A stretch of DNA of 64,000 bases from Halopseudomonas litoralis (GTDB lineage Bacteria; Pseudomonadota; Gammaproteobacteria; Pseudomonadales; Pseudomonadaceae), in contig NZ_LT629748.1 of the NCBI RefSeq assembly GCF_900105005.1, forward strand, positions 1,178,001-1,242,000, given 5' to 3'. Of this stretch, positions 1 to 8,615 are shown piece after piece. The translations under genes and the position numbers were made by a program. The notes under the pieces were generated by a model. It was not told where the DNA came from. It did not search any database and saw only the letters and a program-made list of their open reading frames with translations. Numbering within the stretch: position 1 is the first letter of the stretch; every line of letters starts with the position of its first letter.

Positions 1-718
1 AATTCCCGGCATGCAGCCCGCATTCCTTCTGCGTGGCTTCCTCCCACCACCAGCGACCTTCGCGCTCGTGCTGGTTCGGCAGAACGGGGCGGGTGCAGGG
101 TTCGCAGCCGATGCTGAAGAAGCCGCGTTCGTGCAGGCTGTTATAGGGGATTTCCAGCATGCGGATGTAGTTCCACACATCCTCGCTGCTGTAGTTGGCC
201 AGCGGATTGAACTTGATCAGCGATTTGTCCTGACTGGAAAAGGCCCCGTCGATCTCGACTACCGGCACATTGCTGCGCGTGCCGGGGCTCTGATCGCGGC
301 GCTGACCGGTGATCCAGGCATCCACGCCGGCCAGTTTGCGGCGTAGCGGGGCGATCTTGCGGATGCCGCAGCATTCGCCGTGACCGCTTTCGTAGAAGTC
401 GAACAATCCTTTCTCTTTGACATAGGCTTCCAGAGCCTGCTGGTCGGGGGACAATACCTCCAGCTGGATTCCGTAGTGTTTTCTGACTTCTTCCAGGAAA
501 CGGTAGGTTTCCGGGTGCAGACGCCCTGTATCCAGGGTGAAGACCTTGATGTCGGGATTGATCTTCCACGCCATATCGAGCACGACGATATCATCCGCGC
601 CGCTGAAGGACAGCCAGAGGTCATCGAAATGCTGAGTGGCCAGCTTGAGAATATCCTGCGGCGACTTGCTCGCATATTCTGCAGCCAGGGTTTCTACATC
701 GAACAGGTTGGTGGACAT
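1..718 (-). CDS. cysH: Assimilatory APS reductase CysH, 3' end cut by window edge
   Basis: Reduces adenylyl sulfate to sulfite with thioredoxin in cytoplasmic cysteine synthesis. Reading the minus strand from ATG at 718 (a GGGAG ribosome site lies just upstream) gives about 239 residues with no stop before the window edge. The PP-loop motif appears as SFSGADD. The pair ECCGIRK and the later GCEPC supply the four cysteines of the [4Fe-4S] cluster that marks the APS-using bacterial branch, as opposed to cluster-free PAPS reductases. The catalytic ECGLH tail is already present, so only a few residues are missing. The gene diverges from thrH, as in other pseudomonads. Confidence 0.95.
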   Translation of the reverse strand, partial: MSTNLFDVETLAAEYASKSPQDILKLATQHFDDLWLSFSGADDIVVLDMAWKINPDIKVFTLDTGRLHPETYRFLEEVRKHYGIQLEVLSPDQQALEAYVKEKGLFDFYESGHGECCGIRKIAPLRRKLAGVDAWITGQRRDQSPGTRSNVPVVEIDGAFSSQDKSLIKFNPLANYSSEDVWNYIRMLEIPYNSLHERGFFSIGCEPCTRPVLPNQHEREGRWWWEEATQKECGLHAGN

Positions 719-925
719 CAGGCTCTCCCGCTATGCGGCCCGTGCAAGCGGACCATCTGTAATCGCTGCATTTTAACAAGGGTTGCTTAGTACTTCTTCT
801 TTTGTTTAGTTATAGTTTTATGCCCTGGCGTTATTAACGAGCCACCCGGTCAGCTCAGCGTTGCGCCTGGCAAGCGGACCCGGTAGATTACGGCGCCAGT
901 TCATTCACTGCTTCAGGAGTACTCT

Positions 926-1543
926 GTGGAAATCGCCTGCCTTGACCTCGAAGGTGTTCTGGTCCCCGAAATCTGGATTGCCTTTGCCGAGAAAACCGGT
1001 ATCGCCGAGTTGCGCGCGACCACACGGGATATTCCGGATTACGATGTGCTGATGAAGCAGCGTCTGCGCATTCTCGATGAGCATGGCCTGAAGCTGTCGG
1101 ACATCCAGGAAGTGATCGGCACGCTGACGCCGCTGGATGGCGCGGTGGAGTTCGTCAACTGGCTGCGCGAGCGTTTCCAGGTAGTGATTCTGTCCGACAC
1201 CTTTTATGAGTTCTCCCAGCCGCTGATGCGTCAACTGGGCTTTCCGACGCTGCTGTGTCACAAGCTGGTCATTGACGAAAATGACCGGGTGGTGGATTAT
1301 CAGCTGCGCCAGAAGGATCCCAAGCGTCAGTCGGTGTTGGGGTTCAAGAGCCTGTATTACCGGGTGATTGCCGCCGGCGACTCCTACAACGACACCACCA
1401 TGTTGTCCGAGGCCCACGCCGGCATTCTGTTCCACGCCCCGGACAATGTCATCGCCGAATTCCCACAGTTCCCCGCAGTGCATACCTTCGAGGATCTGAA
1501 GAAGGAATTCATCAAGGCCTCGAACCGGACGTTGAGTCTGTAA
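926..1543 (+). CDS. thrH: ThrH phosphoserine phosphatase / homoserine phosphotransferase
   Basis: A 205-residue HAD-superfamily enzyme. In Pseudomonas ThrH removes phosphate from phosphoserine and can pass it to homoserine, linking serine and threonine synthesis. The first HAD motif is DLEGVL near residue 7, where Glu replaces the usual second Asp-type position, which is typical of ThrH. ILSDTF is motif II and GDSYND is motif III/IV. The start is GTG at 926 with an AGGAG site about 8 bases upstream, and it gives the conserved N-terminus MEIACLD. Full length for the family. It stands alone, divergent from cysH and convergent with pabB. Confidence 0.96.
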   Translation: MEIACLDLEGVLVPEIWIAFAEKTGIAELRATTRDIPDYDVLMKQRLRILDEHGLKLSDIQEVIGTLTPLDGAVEFVNWLRERFQVVILSDTFYEFSQPLMRQLGFPTLLCHKLVIDENDRVVDYQLRQKDPKRQSVLGFKSLYYRVIAAGDSYNDTTMLSEAHAGILFHAPDNVIAEFPQFPAVHTFEDLKKEFIKASNRTLSL

Positions 1544-1591
1544 GACGGTTTGGGCTGGTTGCCGTATGACTGGTGACTGGACTGGTTTGGT

Positions 1592-1614
1592 CTTCGCTCG
1601 CTCCATAAGCGAAG
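1592..1614. terminator. Hairpin between convergent thrH and pabB
   Basis: CTTCGCT at 1592-1598 pairs with AGCGAAG at 1608-1614. It is nested inside a longer-range pairing of CTGGAC (1577-1582) with GTCCAG (1625-1630). It lies in the 100 bases between two converging genes, so it could end transcription both ways. There is no clear T-run. Confidence 0.35.
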
Positions 1615-1644
1615 TCTTACATCGGTCCAGCAACCAAGGTCGAG

Positions 1645-2979
1645 TTAAGCCAGGCTGTCCATCAACACCCGCACCTTGGTCAGGCTTTCCTGATACTCCG
1701 CGTCACCCTCTGAATCGGAGACTATACCGCCGCCGCCCCAGCAGTACAGGCGGTCATTCTGGTGTACCAGTGAACGGATGGCGATGTTCATGTCCATCTG
1801 TCCTTCACACCCTATGTAGCCGATGCTGCCGCAATACAGGCTGCGTCGTACTGGCTCCAGCTCCTCGATGATCTGCATGGCGCGGATTTTCGGGGCGCCG
1901 GTGATCGAGCCGCCAGGGAAGGCGCCGGTCAGCAGACTCAGGGCATCCTGTCCGCTGGCCAGTTGGCCGGTGATGCTGCTCACCAGGTGATGCACGTTCG
2001 GGTAGCTTTCAATGCTGAACAGTTCGGGCACCTTGACGCTGCCGAAACGGCAGGCACGACCCAGGTCGTTGCGCAGCAGGTCGACGATCATCAGATTCTC
2101 CGCACGATCCTTGAGGCTGTGCTGCAGCTCTGTGGCGAGTGCCTGGTCGTCTGCCGGAGTCTTGCCGCGTGGGCGAGTGCCCTTGATTGGTCTGGTTTCC
2201 ACCTGGCCATCCCGCACTTTCAGAAAGCGCTCTGGAGACAGGCACAGCAGGGCGTGCCCAGCGGACTCCAGATAGCCCGCAAAGGGTGTCGGGCAGGCTT
2301 CACGCAACCGCCGGTAGGCATTCAGGGGGTCGCCCTGGCAGGGCGCGGAGAAACGCTGGGCCAGGTTCACTTGGTAGCAGTCGCCGGCCTGAATGTAATC
2401 CTGGATACGGCCAAAGGCTTGCAGATAGTCTGGCTGAGACTGTTCCGCGGTAAAAGGGCTGTGCAGGGCGAACGTATCCGGCTCGGGTGCTGGCCTGGCC
2501 AGACGGGCCAGCAGCTCGGCCCGATCGCTTTTGTCGACAATCGGATGGCACACCAGCCAGCGGCGTTGCAGCTGGTTATCGCTGACCAGACTCCAGGCGT
2601 AGATACCCAGCTGCAGGGCAGGCAGGGAAATGTCCGCGCGTGCGTGGGCTGGCATCTGTTCCAGGGCGCGCCCGAAGTCATAGCTGATGAAGCCGAGCGC
2701 GCCGGCGCCAAAGGGTAACTGCAGATCGTCAGGCCAGGAGGCGGGGCCAAGCAGTTGAAGCGCATGACGCAGGCGGTCGATGGTTTGGATACCGGTTTCG
2801 TTGTCATGCGGAGTGATCAGTTGCTGTGGGCCGGCAGCGAGGATGCTGTAGCGACCCAGGAGGTCACCGCTGGCAGCGGAGTCGAGCAGAATCGGGTGAC
2901 CCATGTCGCGAAAGGCAAAAAGCCCTGGTAGCGGGTCGGCTTGCCAGGGCAGTTCGGTGATCTGGTAGGGCGAGGTCAT
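1645..2979 (-). CDS. pabB: Aminodeoxychorismate synthase component I
   Basis: Turns chorismate plus ammonia into aminodeoxychorismate for p-aminobenzoate and folate synthesis. At 444 residues it has the chorismate-binding fold. PIKGTRPRG carries the nucleophilic lysine (about residue 266) that distinguishes PabB from anthranilate synthase TrpE, where it is alanine. The C-terminal motifs GSITGAPK and GGGIVSDS are present. The start overlaps the stop of the upstream ATP-grasp gene by four bases (ATGA), so translation is probably coupled. The glutamine amidotransferase partner PabA is not in this window. Confidence 0.95.
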   Translation of the reverse strand: MTSPYQITELPWQADPLPGLFAFRDMGHPILLDSAASGDLLGRYSILAAGPQQLITPHDNETGIQTIDRLRHALQLLGPASWPDDLQLPFGAGALGFISYDFGRALEQMPAHARADISLPALQLGIYAWSLVSDNQLQRRWLVCHPIVDKSDRAELLARLARPAPEPDTFALHSPFTAEQSQPDYLQAFGRIQDYIQAGDCYQVNLAQRFSAPCQGDPLNAYRRLREACPTPFAGYLESAGHALLCLSPERFLKVRDGQVETRPIKGTRPRGKTPADDQALATELQHSLKDRAENLMIVDLLRNDLGRACRFGSVKVPELFSIESYPNVHHLVSSITGQLASGQDALSLLTGAFPGGSITGAPKIRAMQIIEELEPVRRSLYCGSIGYIGCEGQMDMNIAIRSLVHQNDRLYCWGGGGIVSDSEGDAEYQESLTKVRVLMDSLA

Positions 2980-3992
2980 TCGCTCGGTTCAGGCTCGACA
3001 GGTGCTTCATCCGCACTGAGGAACACCGGTTTGCCGAAATGCTTCTGGGCGAATGCCATGCGTTCTTCCACAGTCTCGGTCCTGCCGGCTTTCTTCAGTT
3101 CGGCAATGTGTTTTTCTACCTTGTGACAGCGATGGGTCAGCCCAGCGTCGTTGGCGATCTGGATGTTCAGGCCGGGACGGGCGTTGAGTTCGAGAATCAA
3201 CGGGCCTTTCTTTTCATCCAGTACCAGGTCGACGCCGATATAGCCCAGCCCGGACAGCTCATAACAGGAGGTGGCCAGGCGCATGAAGCCATCCCAGTCT
3301 GGCAGCTGCACGCCATCTACCGGGTTGGCGGTATCTGGGTGTTTGCTGATCTTGTTGTTCAGCCAGGTACCCTTGAGGGTGATGCCGGTGGTCAGATCCA
3401 CACCCACGCCGATAGCGCCCTGGTGCAGGTTGGCCTTGCCGCCGGATTGACGGGTCGGCAGCCGTAGCATGGCCATGACCGGGTAGCCCATCAGCAGGAT
3501 GACGCGGATATCCGGCACACCTTCGTAACTGATGCTCTTGAAGATCGGGTCGGGTTTGACCCGGTATTCGATCAGCGCTCGGTCGCGGTGGCCGCCGAGT
3601 GAGTACAGCCCGGAAATGATATTGGAGAGGTGGTGCTCGATCTCGTCATGGCTGACGATCTTGCCGGACACCGTGCGATAGCGGCCTTCATAACGATCAC
3701 CGATTACCAGGATGCCGTCACCGCCGGCGCCCTGCGCCGGCTTGATGACGAAATCCTTATGGTTCTCCACCAGCTTGGCGAACTGGCTGATGCCTTTTTC
3801 CGTATCAATGATGCCGTACAGGTCAGGCACGTTGATCTCAGCGGCGATGGCGCGCTCCTTGGTCAGGATCTTGTCATCCACCACTGGATACAGGTTGCGC
3901 TTGTTGTACTTGAGCACATAGTCCGCGTTGCGCCGGTTGATGCCCATAACGCCGTTGTCACTGAGGGCTTTCCAGGTGTTCCAGAAAAACAT
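2976..3992 (-). CDS. RimK-like ATP-grasp (alpha-L-glutamate ligase-like) protein
   Basis: A 338-residue ATP-grasp protein. FVIKPAQGAGGDGILV matches the ATP-binding lysine and flexible loop, and LELNARPGLNIQ holds the Mg-binding Glu/Asn pair. The family ligates amino acids to a carboxylate, as RimK adds glutamate to a ribosomal protein, but the acceptor of this subfamily is not known to me. It starts 9 bases after the inactive-transglutaminase membrane protein and overlaps pabB by four bases, forming a minus-strand operon. The pairing with the membrane protein is conserved in pseudomonads and suggests a joint envelope-related job (inference). Confidence 0.85.
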   Translation of the reverse strand: MFFWNTWKALSDNGVMGINRRNADYVLKYNKRNLYPVVDDKILTKERAIAAEINVPDLYGIIDTEKGISQFAKLVENHKDFVIKPAQGAGGDGILVIGDRYEGRYRTVSGKIVSHDEIEHHLSNIISGLYSLGGHRDRALIEYRVKPDPIFKSISYEGVPDIRVILLMGYPVMAMLRLPTRQSGGKANLHQGAIGVGVDLTTGITLKGTWLNNKISKHPDTANPVDGVQLPDWDGFMRLATSCYELSGLGYIGVDLVLDEKKGPLILELNARPGLNIQIANDAGLTHRCHKVEKHIAELKKAGRTETVEERMAFAQKHFGKPVFLSADEAPVEPEPSE

Positions 3993-4001
3993 GCTCTCTC
4001 C

Positions 4002-5531
4002 TCAGCCCTGTTTGGTCAGCGCCTTGAAGCGCATCAGTTCGGTGAGACGGTAGCCGCGATAGCGACCCATGGCCAACATGAAGCCCACCAGCACCAGCAG
4101 AACAGCCGGGAAGGTAAAGACGAAATAGGTCAGTTCCGGAATGGTCATCAGCATGTGCGACAGCGTGGCTGCGACCAGAGTGCCCAGAGCAACCTTGAAC
4201 GAATGGCCGCCGCCACGCTCTTCCCAGTTGATCGACAGGCGCTCGATGGTCATGGTCAGGATCACCATCGGGAACAGCGACACCGACAGGGCGCGCTCGA
4301 TGCCCAGCTTGTGACTGAACAGGCTGATCGCGGCAATCACCAGTACCACGAAGGTCAGTACGATCGACAGCCGTGGGAGCATCTGCAGTTTCAAATGCTC
4401 CAGGTAGGAGCGCAGCGACAGGCCCAGCGCGGTGATCACGGTGAACAGCACAATGCCCCAGCCGACCTGGGTTTCACGGAAGGCGAGGGCGATCAGTACC
4501 GGGGTGAAGGTGCCCAGTGTCTGGATGCCGATCAGGTTACGCAGCACCAGGATTACCAGCACGCCGATCGGGATCATGATCATCACCTGATAGACCTGCT
4601 GCGCCTGCAGTGGCAGGCCGTACAGGGAGTACTCCAGCAATGCGGACGGGCTGTTTTCGGTGGTCATCTTGGCTAGTCGCAACGCATTCATTTCGCTGTT
4701 GCTGACAGTGAAGTTGATATTGCCGGCGCTACCGCCTTCCAAGCTCAACAGTGGCATGGGACCGGTCCACCAGACCAGGCGGTTCTCGGGAATTCCCTGT
4801 TGTCCGGTTTCCGGATGGAAGTACAGCCAGCGTTCACCGTTATAACTGCGCAGCCAGAGTTCCGGTTGCTGGTTGGGAGTGGCCTCAAGGCGGATGGTAT
4901 GTACCAGTTCCAGCGGAATGCGGGCATTGGACAGCAGTACATCGATTACCCGGGCCTTGTCCAGAGCACTGCTATCGCCGCCGAGCAGCAGGCGTACGTT
5001 GTCATCGGTAATGTCGTTGACCCGGCGAATGGTTTCGCTGATGAAGGTTTCGATATCCGCCGAGTGCTGACGAATCGGGTTGATCAGAGCGTCGGCGGCA
5101 ATCTGCTCCGGGCCGTCCAGCGGGATCGGTTGACGCGGCGCGGGCGGTTGGGCTGCGGCCGGTTCGGTGCCATACCGATTGGTCAGTACCAGACGGTAAT
5201 ACAGCGTTTGTGTGCCGCTGGCGCGGCGTGCGGACCAGGTTACCCGGCGATTGCCGTCCTGCTGGTTGACGCTTACGCCGTAGTTGTTGGAGATGAAGCT
5301 TTCATTGAGGCTGACGAACTTCTGATTCAGCGGCGGAATGAATAGCTGGGCCTTGACGGGGACGCCGCTGGTGGCGCGGAACTCGATCTTGGCATCCAGG
5401 CTCCAGATATCATCGGTTTCATCTTCGCGGACGGGGATGTCGAGTACATATATCTGGTATCCCGTGATCAGCAGGCCCAGGCTGACCAGAAGGAAGATCA
5501 TGATCTTCAGATGCGTATTGATCGATTGCAT
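4002..5531 (-). CDS. Inactive transglutaminase domain fused to 7-TM membrane protein
   Basis: A 509-residue protein. It has an N-terminal membrane anchor (about residues 8-28), then a long soluble part that should lie in the periplasm and resembles a transglutaminase-like domain without its catalytic residues. A C-terminal block of roughly seven hydrophobic helices runs from about residue 315 to 495. The architecture is known from gammaproteobacteria, usually beside an ATP-grasp ligase and often a retropepsin-like or zinc-protease-annotated gene. That third partner is absent here: the next gene upstream is the divergent prpR. The function is not established. Confidence 0.8.
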   Translation of the reverse strand: MQSINTHLKIMIFLLVSLGLLITGYQIYVLDIPVREDETDDIWSLDAKIEFRATSGVPVKAQLFIPPLNQKFVSLNESFISNNYGVSVNQQDGNRRVTWSARRASGTQTLYYRLVLTNRYGTEPAAAQPPAPRQPIPLDGPEQIAADALINPIRQHSADIETFISETIRRVNDITDDNVRLLLGGDSSALDKARVIDVLLSNARIPLELVHTIRLEATPNQQPELWLRSYNGERWLYFHPETGQQGIPENRLVWWTGPMPLLSLEGGSAGNINFTVSNSEMNALRLAKMTTENSPSALLEYSLYGLPLQAQQVYQVMIMIPIGVLVILVLRNLIGIQTLGTFTPVLIALAFRETQVGWGIVLFTVITALGLSLRSYLEHLKLQMLPRLSIVLTFVVLVIAAISLFSHKLGIERALSVSLFPMVILTMTIERLSINWEERGGGHSFKVALGTLVAATLSHMLMTIPELTYFVFTFPAVLLVLVGFMLAMGRYRGYRLTELMRFKALTKQG

Positions 5532-5686
5532 AGTGTTCTCAGCTGCGGTATTGGATTGCTGCTTCGTTCTCGGAATAAGGAGACAGAGCAGCGTTAGGCA
5601 GGCGGCATATTAGCATGCCAAGCAGACCGGCACCCATCGGCATAAGTTCCTTGGGGATTTTCTCTCGTAATTGCAGTTTTAATATG

Positions 5687-5721
5687 GATTGTTGACAATC
5701 CGTCTCGATGGAAGGCATTAT
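5687..5721 (+). promoter_or_regulatory. prpR-prpBC promoter overlapped by palindromic operator
   Basis: GATTGT-TG-ACAATC (5687-5700) is a perfect inverted repeat with a two-base centre. Its right half contains TTGACA (5692-5697), a consensus -35 box, followed after 18 bases by CATTAT (5716-5721) as a plausible -10. FCD-type GntR regulators commonly bind sites of the form ATTGTNNACAAT, so occupancy here would block RNA polymerase. The box is seen in the sequence; its use by PrpR is inferred. Confidence 0.65.
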
Positions 5722-5762
5722 TCGCCTCAAGTTGTGCTTTAGAGCAATAAATCCTAACAAGG

Positions 5763-5772
5763 TTGTCGACAA
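5763..5772. promoter_or_regulatory. Second palindromic operator abutting the prpR start
   Basis: TTGTCGACAA is a perfect 10-base palindrome sharing the TTGT..ACAA arms of the site 76 bases upstream. It lies between the AAGG ribosome site (5759-5762) and the TTG start codon (5773), so a bound repressor would form a downstream roadblock. Confidence 0.6.
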
Positions 5773-6483
5773 TTGGCTGATTCAGAGAGCGTAATACCCG
5801 CTGCAACTTTGTCCGACGGTGCTTTCCAGCGCTTGCAGACGGCTATTGTCAAAGGCGAGATCCCTCCGGGTACGCGCATCAGTGAACAGTTTCTGTCTAC
5901 TACTTTCGGTATCAGTCGCGGTCCGCTGCGCGAAGCCATTCGCCGTCTGGAAGGGCGCCGTCTGGTAGTGCGTATCCCGCATGCCGGGGTGCGCGTGGTG
6001 TCGCTGAGCTACGAAGAGCTGATCGAGCTGTACCACGTACGCGAAGCCTTGGAAGGCATGGCCTGCCGGCTGGCCGCGCAGAACATGACAGCCGAGGAGA
6101 TGGCCAACCTGCGTGATGTGCTGGCGACCCATGAGCGTCACTCAGGCCTCAAGGCCAACGAATCCTACTATCAGCAGGAAGGTGATCTGGATATCCATTA
6201 CGTGATCATTCAGGGCTGCAAGAATCGCACTCTGAGCGACATGCTCTGCGGTGATCTTTACCACCTGGTACGTATGTACCGCTACAAATTTTCTGCCACG
6301 CCGAAACGCCCACAGCAGGCGTTCGCTGAACACCACCGAATCATTGAAGCCATCGCCGATCGTGATGGTGAACTCGCGGAAATGTTGATGCGCCGGCATA
6401 TCAGCGCATCTCGCCGCAACATTGAGCGTCGCATGCTGGAACAGCGCGACACCATTACATCCTCAGGAGGGAGCACGCAATGA
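5773..6483 (+). CDS. prpR: GntR-family (FCD) repressor of the methylcitrate operon
   Basis: A 236-residue regulator. The N-terminal winged helix (about 10-80) includes [15 protein letters not shown], the GntR recognition helix. The C-terminal FCD ligand domain carries the expected spaced histidines (DLDIH, EHHRI, RRHIS). The only start between the upstream stop (5755) and the domain is TTG at 5773, immediately after a palindrome. It leads the prp operon and overlaps prpB by four bases, so it probably represses itself and the operon until a propionate-derived metabolite appears (inference). This regulator differs from the sigma54-type PrpR of enterics. Confidence 0.85.
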   Translation: MADSESVIPAATLSDGAFQRLQTAIVKGEIPPGTRISEQFLSTTFGISRGPLREAIRRLEGRRLVVRIPHAGVRVVSLSYEELIELYHVREALEGMACRLAAQNMTAEEMANLRDVLATHERHSGLKANESYYQQEGDLDIHYVIIQGCKNRTLSDMLCGDLYHLVRMYRYKFSATPKRPQQAFAEHHRIIEAIADRDGELAEMLMRRHISASRRNIERRMLEQRDTITSSGGSTQ

Positions 6484-7364
6484 ACAAGACCCCAGGCCAA
6501 CGTTTTCGTCAGGCATTAGCTGAAGAACAGCCACTTCAGGTGATTGGCGCGATCAACGCCAACCACGCTCTGCTGGCCAAGCGTGCCGGTTTCAAGGCTA
6601 TTTATCTCTCCGGTGGCGGTGTTGCGGCCGGTTCACTGGGTCTGCCGGATCTGGGCATCAATACCCTCGAGGATGTGCTGATTGATGTACGCCGGATTAC
6701 CGACGTCTGCGATCTGCCGCTGATGGTGGATATCGATACCGGCTTCGGTCCCAGCGCCTTCAATATCGAGCGTACGGTCAAGAGTCTGATCAAGGCCGGT
6801 GCTGCGGCTGCGCATATCGAGGACCAGGTTGGTGCCAAGCGTTGCGGTCACCGCCCCGGCAAGGAAATTGTCTCCACCGAGGAAATGGTTGACCGCGTTC
6901 GCGCCGCTGCCGATGCCAAGACTGATCCGGACTTTTTCCTTATTGCTCGTACCGATGCGATCCAGGCGGAAGGTGTCGAGGCGGCTCTGGAGCGCTGCAA
7001 GCGCTACGTTGAAGCGGGTGCCGATGCCATCTTTGCCGAGGCGGCCTATGACCTGCCGACCTATGAGCGCTTCGTCAAGGAGCTGAATGTGCCGGTACTG
7101 GCCAATATCACCGAATTTGGCGCCACGCCGCTGTTTACCCGTGAAGAGTTGGCCTCGGTTGGCGTCGCGATTCAGCTGTATCCGTTGTCGGCTTTCCGTG
7201 CAGCGAACAAGGCGGCAGAAAACGTCTACAACGCCGTTCGCACCGAAGGCCATCAGCAGAACGTGATCGATAGCATGCAGACTCGGGAAGAGCTGTATGA
7301 CCGTATCGGCTATCACGTTTTCGAAGGAAAGCTGGACGCGCTGTTCGCCGCCGGCAAGAAGTGA
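6480..7364 (+). CDS. prpB: 2-methylisocitrate lyase
   Basis: Cleaves 2-methylisocitrate to pyruvate and succinate, the last step of the methylcitrate cycle. It has 294 residues, the usual length. The ICL/PEP-mutase barrel shows the Mg-binding MVDIDTGFG and the catalytic KRCGH (Cys at about 122). KRCGH with a Pro-Gly after it favours PrpB over isocitrate lyase. ATG at 6480 overlaps the prpR stop, and the ribosome site CAGGAGG lies inside prpR. Confidence 0.96.
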   Translation: MNKTPGQRFRQALAEEQPLQVIGAINANHALLAKRAGFKAIYLSGGGVAAGSLGLPDLGINTLEDVLIDVRRITDVCDLPLMVDIDTGFGPSAFNIERTVKSLIKAGAAAAHIEDQVGAKRCGHRPGKEIVSTEEMVDRVRAAADAKTDPDFFLIARTDAIQAEGVEAALERCKRYVEAGADAIFAEAAYDLPTYERFVKELNVPVLANITEFGATPLFTREELASVGVAIQLYPLSAFRAANKAAENVYNAVRTEGHQQNVIDSMQTREELYDRIGYHVFEGKLDALFAAGKK

Positions 7365-7369
7365 TTCCG

Positions 7370-7398
7370 CAGCGCCGTCCGGTTATCGGGCGGCGCTG
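7370..7398 (+). other. Stem-loop between prpB and prpC
   Basis: CAGCGCCGTCC pairs with GGGCGGCGCTG, apart from one mismatch, across a seven-base loop right after the prpB stop. With no T-run and an operon gene downstream, it is more likely an mRNA-stabilising or attenuating stem than a terminator. Confidence 0.45.
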
Positions 7399-7454
7399 TA
7401 TAAAGACAATAAATGCATGAGCCTGCCCAGCAGGATGATTGAGGAGAACACGCC

Positions 7455-8615
7455 ATGAGCGCTAACGAATCGACCACCCCGACCTTCAAACCGAAGAAGT
7501 CCGTCGCGCTGAGCGGCACTGCTGCGGGCAATACCGCGCTGTGCACCGTCGGTCGCAGCGGTAACGACCTGCATTACCGTGGCTACGACATTCTCGATGT
7601 GGCCACTACCTGCGAGTTCGAGGAAATCGCCCATCTGCTAGTCCACGGCAAACTGCCCAACGCCGCCGAACTGGCAGGTTACAAAGCCAAGCTTAAAGCC
7701 CTGCGTGGCCTGCCGGCTGCCGTGAAAACCGCGCTGGAGCAACTGCCGCCGTCCGCTCACCCGATGGATGTGATGCGTACCGGGGTGTCGGTGCTCGGCT
7801 GTCTGTCCCCGGAAAAGGATGATCACAACCATCCGGGTGCGCGTGATATCGCTGACAAGCTGATGGCCTCCCAGGGTTCCATGCTGCTGTACTGGTACCA
7901 CTTCAGCCACAACGGCAAGCGCATCGACGTGGAAACCGACGATGACTCCATCGGCGGCCACTTCCTGCACCTGTTGCACGGCGAGAAGCCCCGTGAATCC
8001 TGGGTACGTGCCATGCACGTGTCGCTGATTCTGTATGCCGAGCACGAATTCAATGCCTCGACTTTCACCAGTCGGGTGATTGCCGGTACCGGTTCGGACA
8101 TGTTCTCCGCCATTGCCGGCGGCATCGGTGCTCTGCGCGGTCCCAAGCATGGCGGCGCCAACGAAGTGGCCTTCGAGATTCAGAAGCGCTACGACACGCC
8201 GGATGAAGCCGAGGCGGACATCCGTGCGCGCGTCGAGAAGAAGGAAGTGGTCATCGGTTTTGGTCATCCCGTATACACCGTCTCCGATCCGCGTAATGAG
8301 GTCATCAAAAACGTGGCTCGCGATCTCTCCGATGAGCAGAACAGCCCCAAGATGTTCGATATCGCCGAGCGGCTGGAAAGCACCATGTGGGAAATCAAGA
8401 AAATGTTCCCCAACCTCGATTGGTTCAGTGCGGTGAGCTATCACATGATGGGCGTGCCCACTTCCATGTTTACGCCGCTGTTCGTGATCGCGCGTACTGC
8501 CGGCTGGTCGGCCCACGTCATCGAACAGCGTATCGACGGCAAGATCATCCGTCCGAGCGCCAATTATGTCGGCCCGGAAGATCTGCAGTTCGTGGCGTTG
8601 AAGGATCGTAAGTGA
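7455..8615 (+). CDS. prpC: 2-methylcitrate synthase
   Basis: Condenses propionyl-CoA with oxaloacetate to 2-methylcitrate. At 386 residues it is the short form of the citrate synthase fold typical of PrpC, not the roughly 430-residue GltA. Catalytic-site signatures are visible: [16 protein letters not shown] around residues 216-231 and VIGFGHPVY with its His near 270, with the acid residue further on. ATG at 7455 has a GAGGAG ribosome site. The stop TGA shares one base with the acnD start. Confidence 0.95.
   Translation: MSANESTTPTFKPKKSVALSGTAAGNTALCTVGRSGNDLHYRGYDILDVATTCEFEEIAHLLVHGKLPNAAELAGYKAKLKALRGLPAAVKTALEQLPPSAHPMDVMRTGVSVLGCLSPEKDDHNHPGARDIADKLMASQGSMLLYWYHFSHNGKRIDVETDDDSIGGHFLHLLHGEKPRESWVRAMHVSLILYAEHEFNASTFTSRVIAGTGSDMFSAIAGGIGALRGPKHGGANEVAFEIQKRYDTPDEAEADIRARVEKKEVVIGFGHPVYTVSDPRNEVIKNVARDLSDEQNSPKMFDIAERLESTMWEIKKMFPNLDWFSAVSYHMMGVPTSMFTPLFVIARTAGWSAHVIEQRIDGKIIRPSANYVGPEDLQFVALKDRK

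Noticed and set aside
3630..4676. Long plus-strand open frame (348 codons) opposite the ATP-grasp and transglutaminase genes
   Set aside because: It is the GC-rich shadow of two clear minus-strand genes, with His/Gln-rich low-complexity composition and no domain.
8612..8614. GTG start for acnD three bases before the chosen ATG
   Set aside because: ATG at 8615 gives the family-like N-terminus and a normal TGATG junction with prpC.
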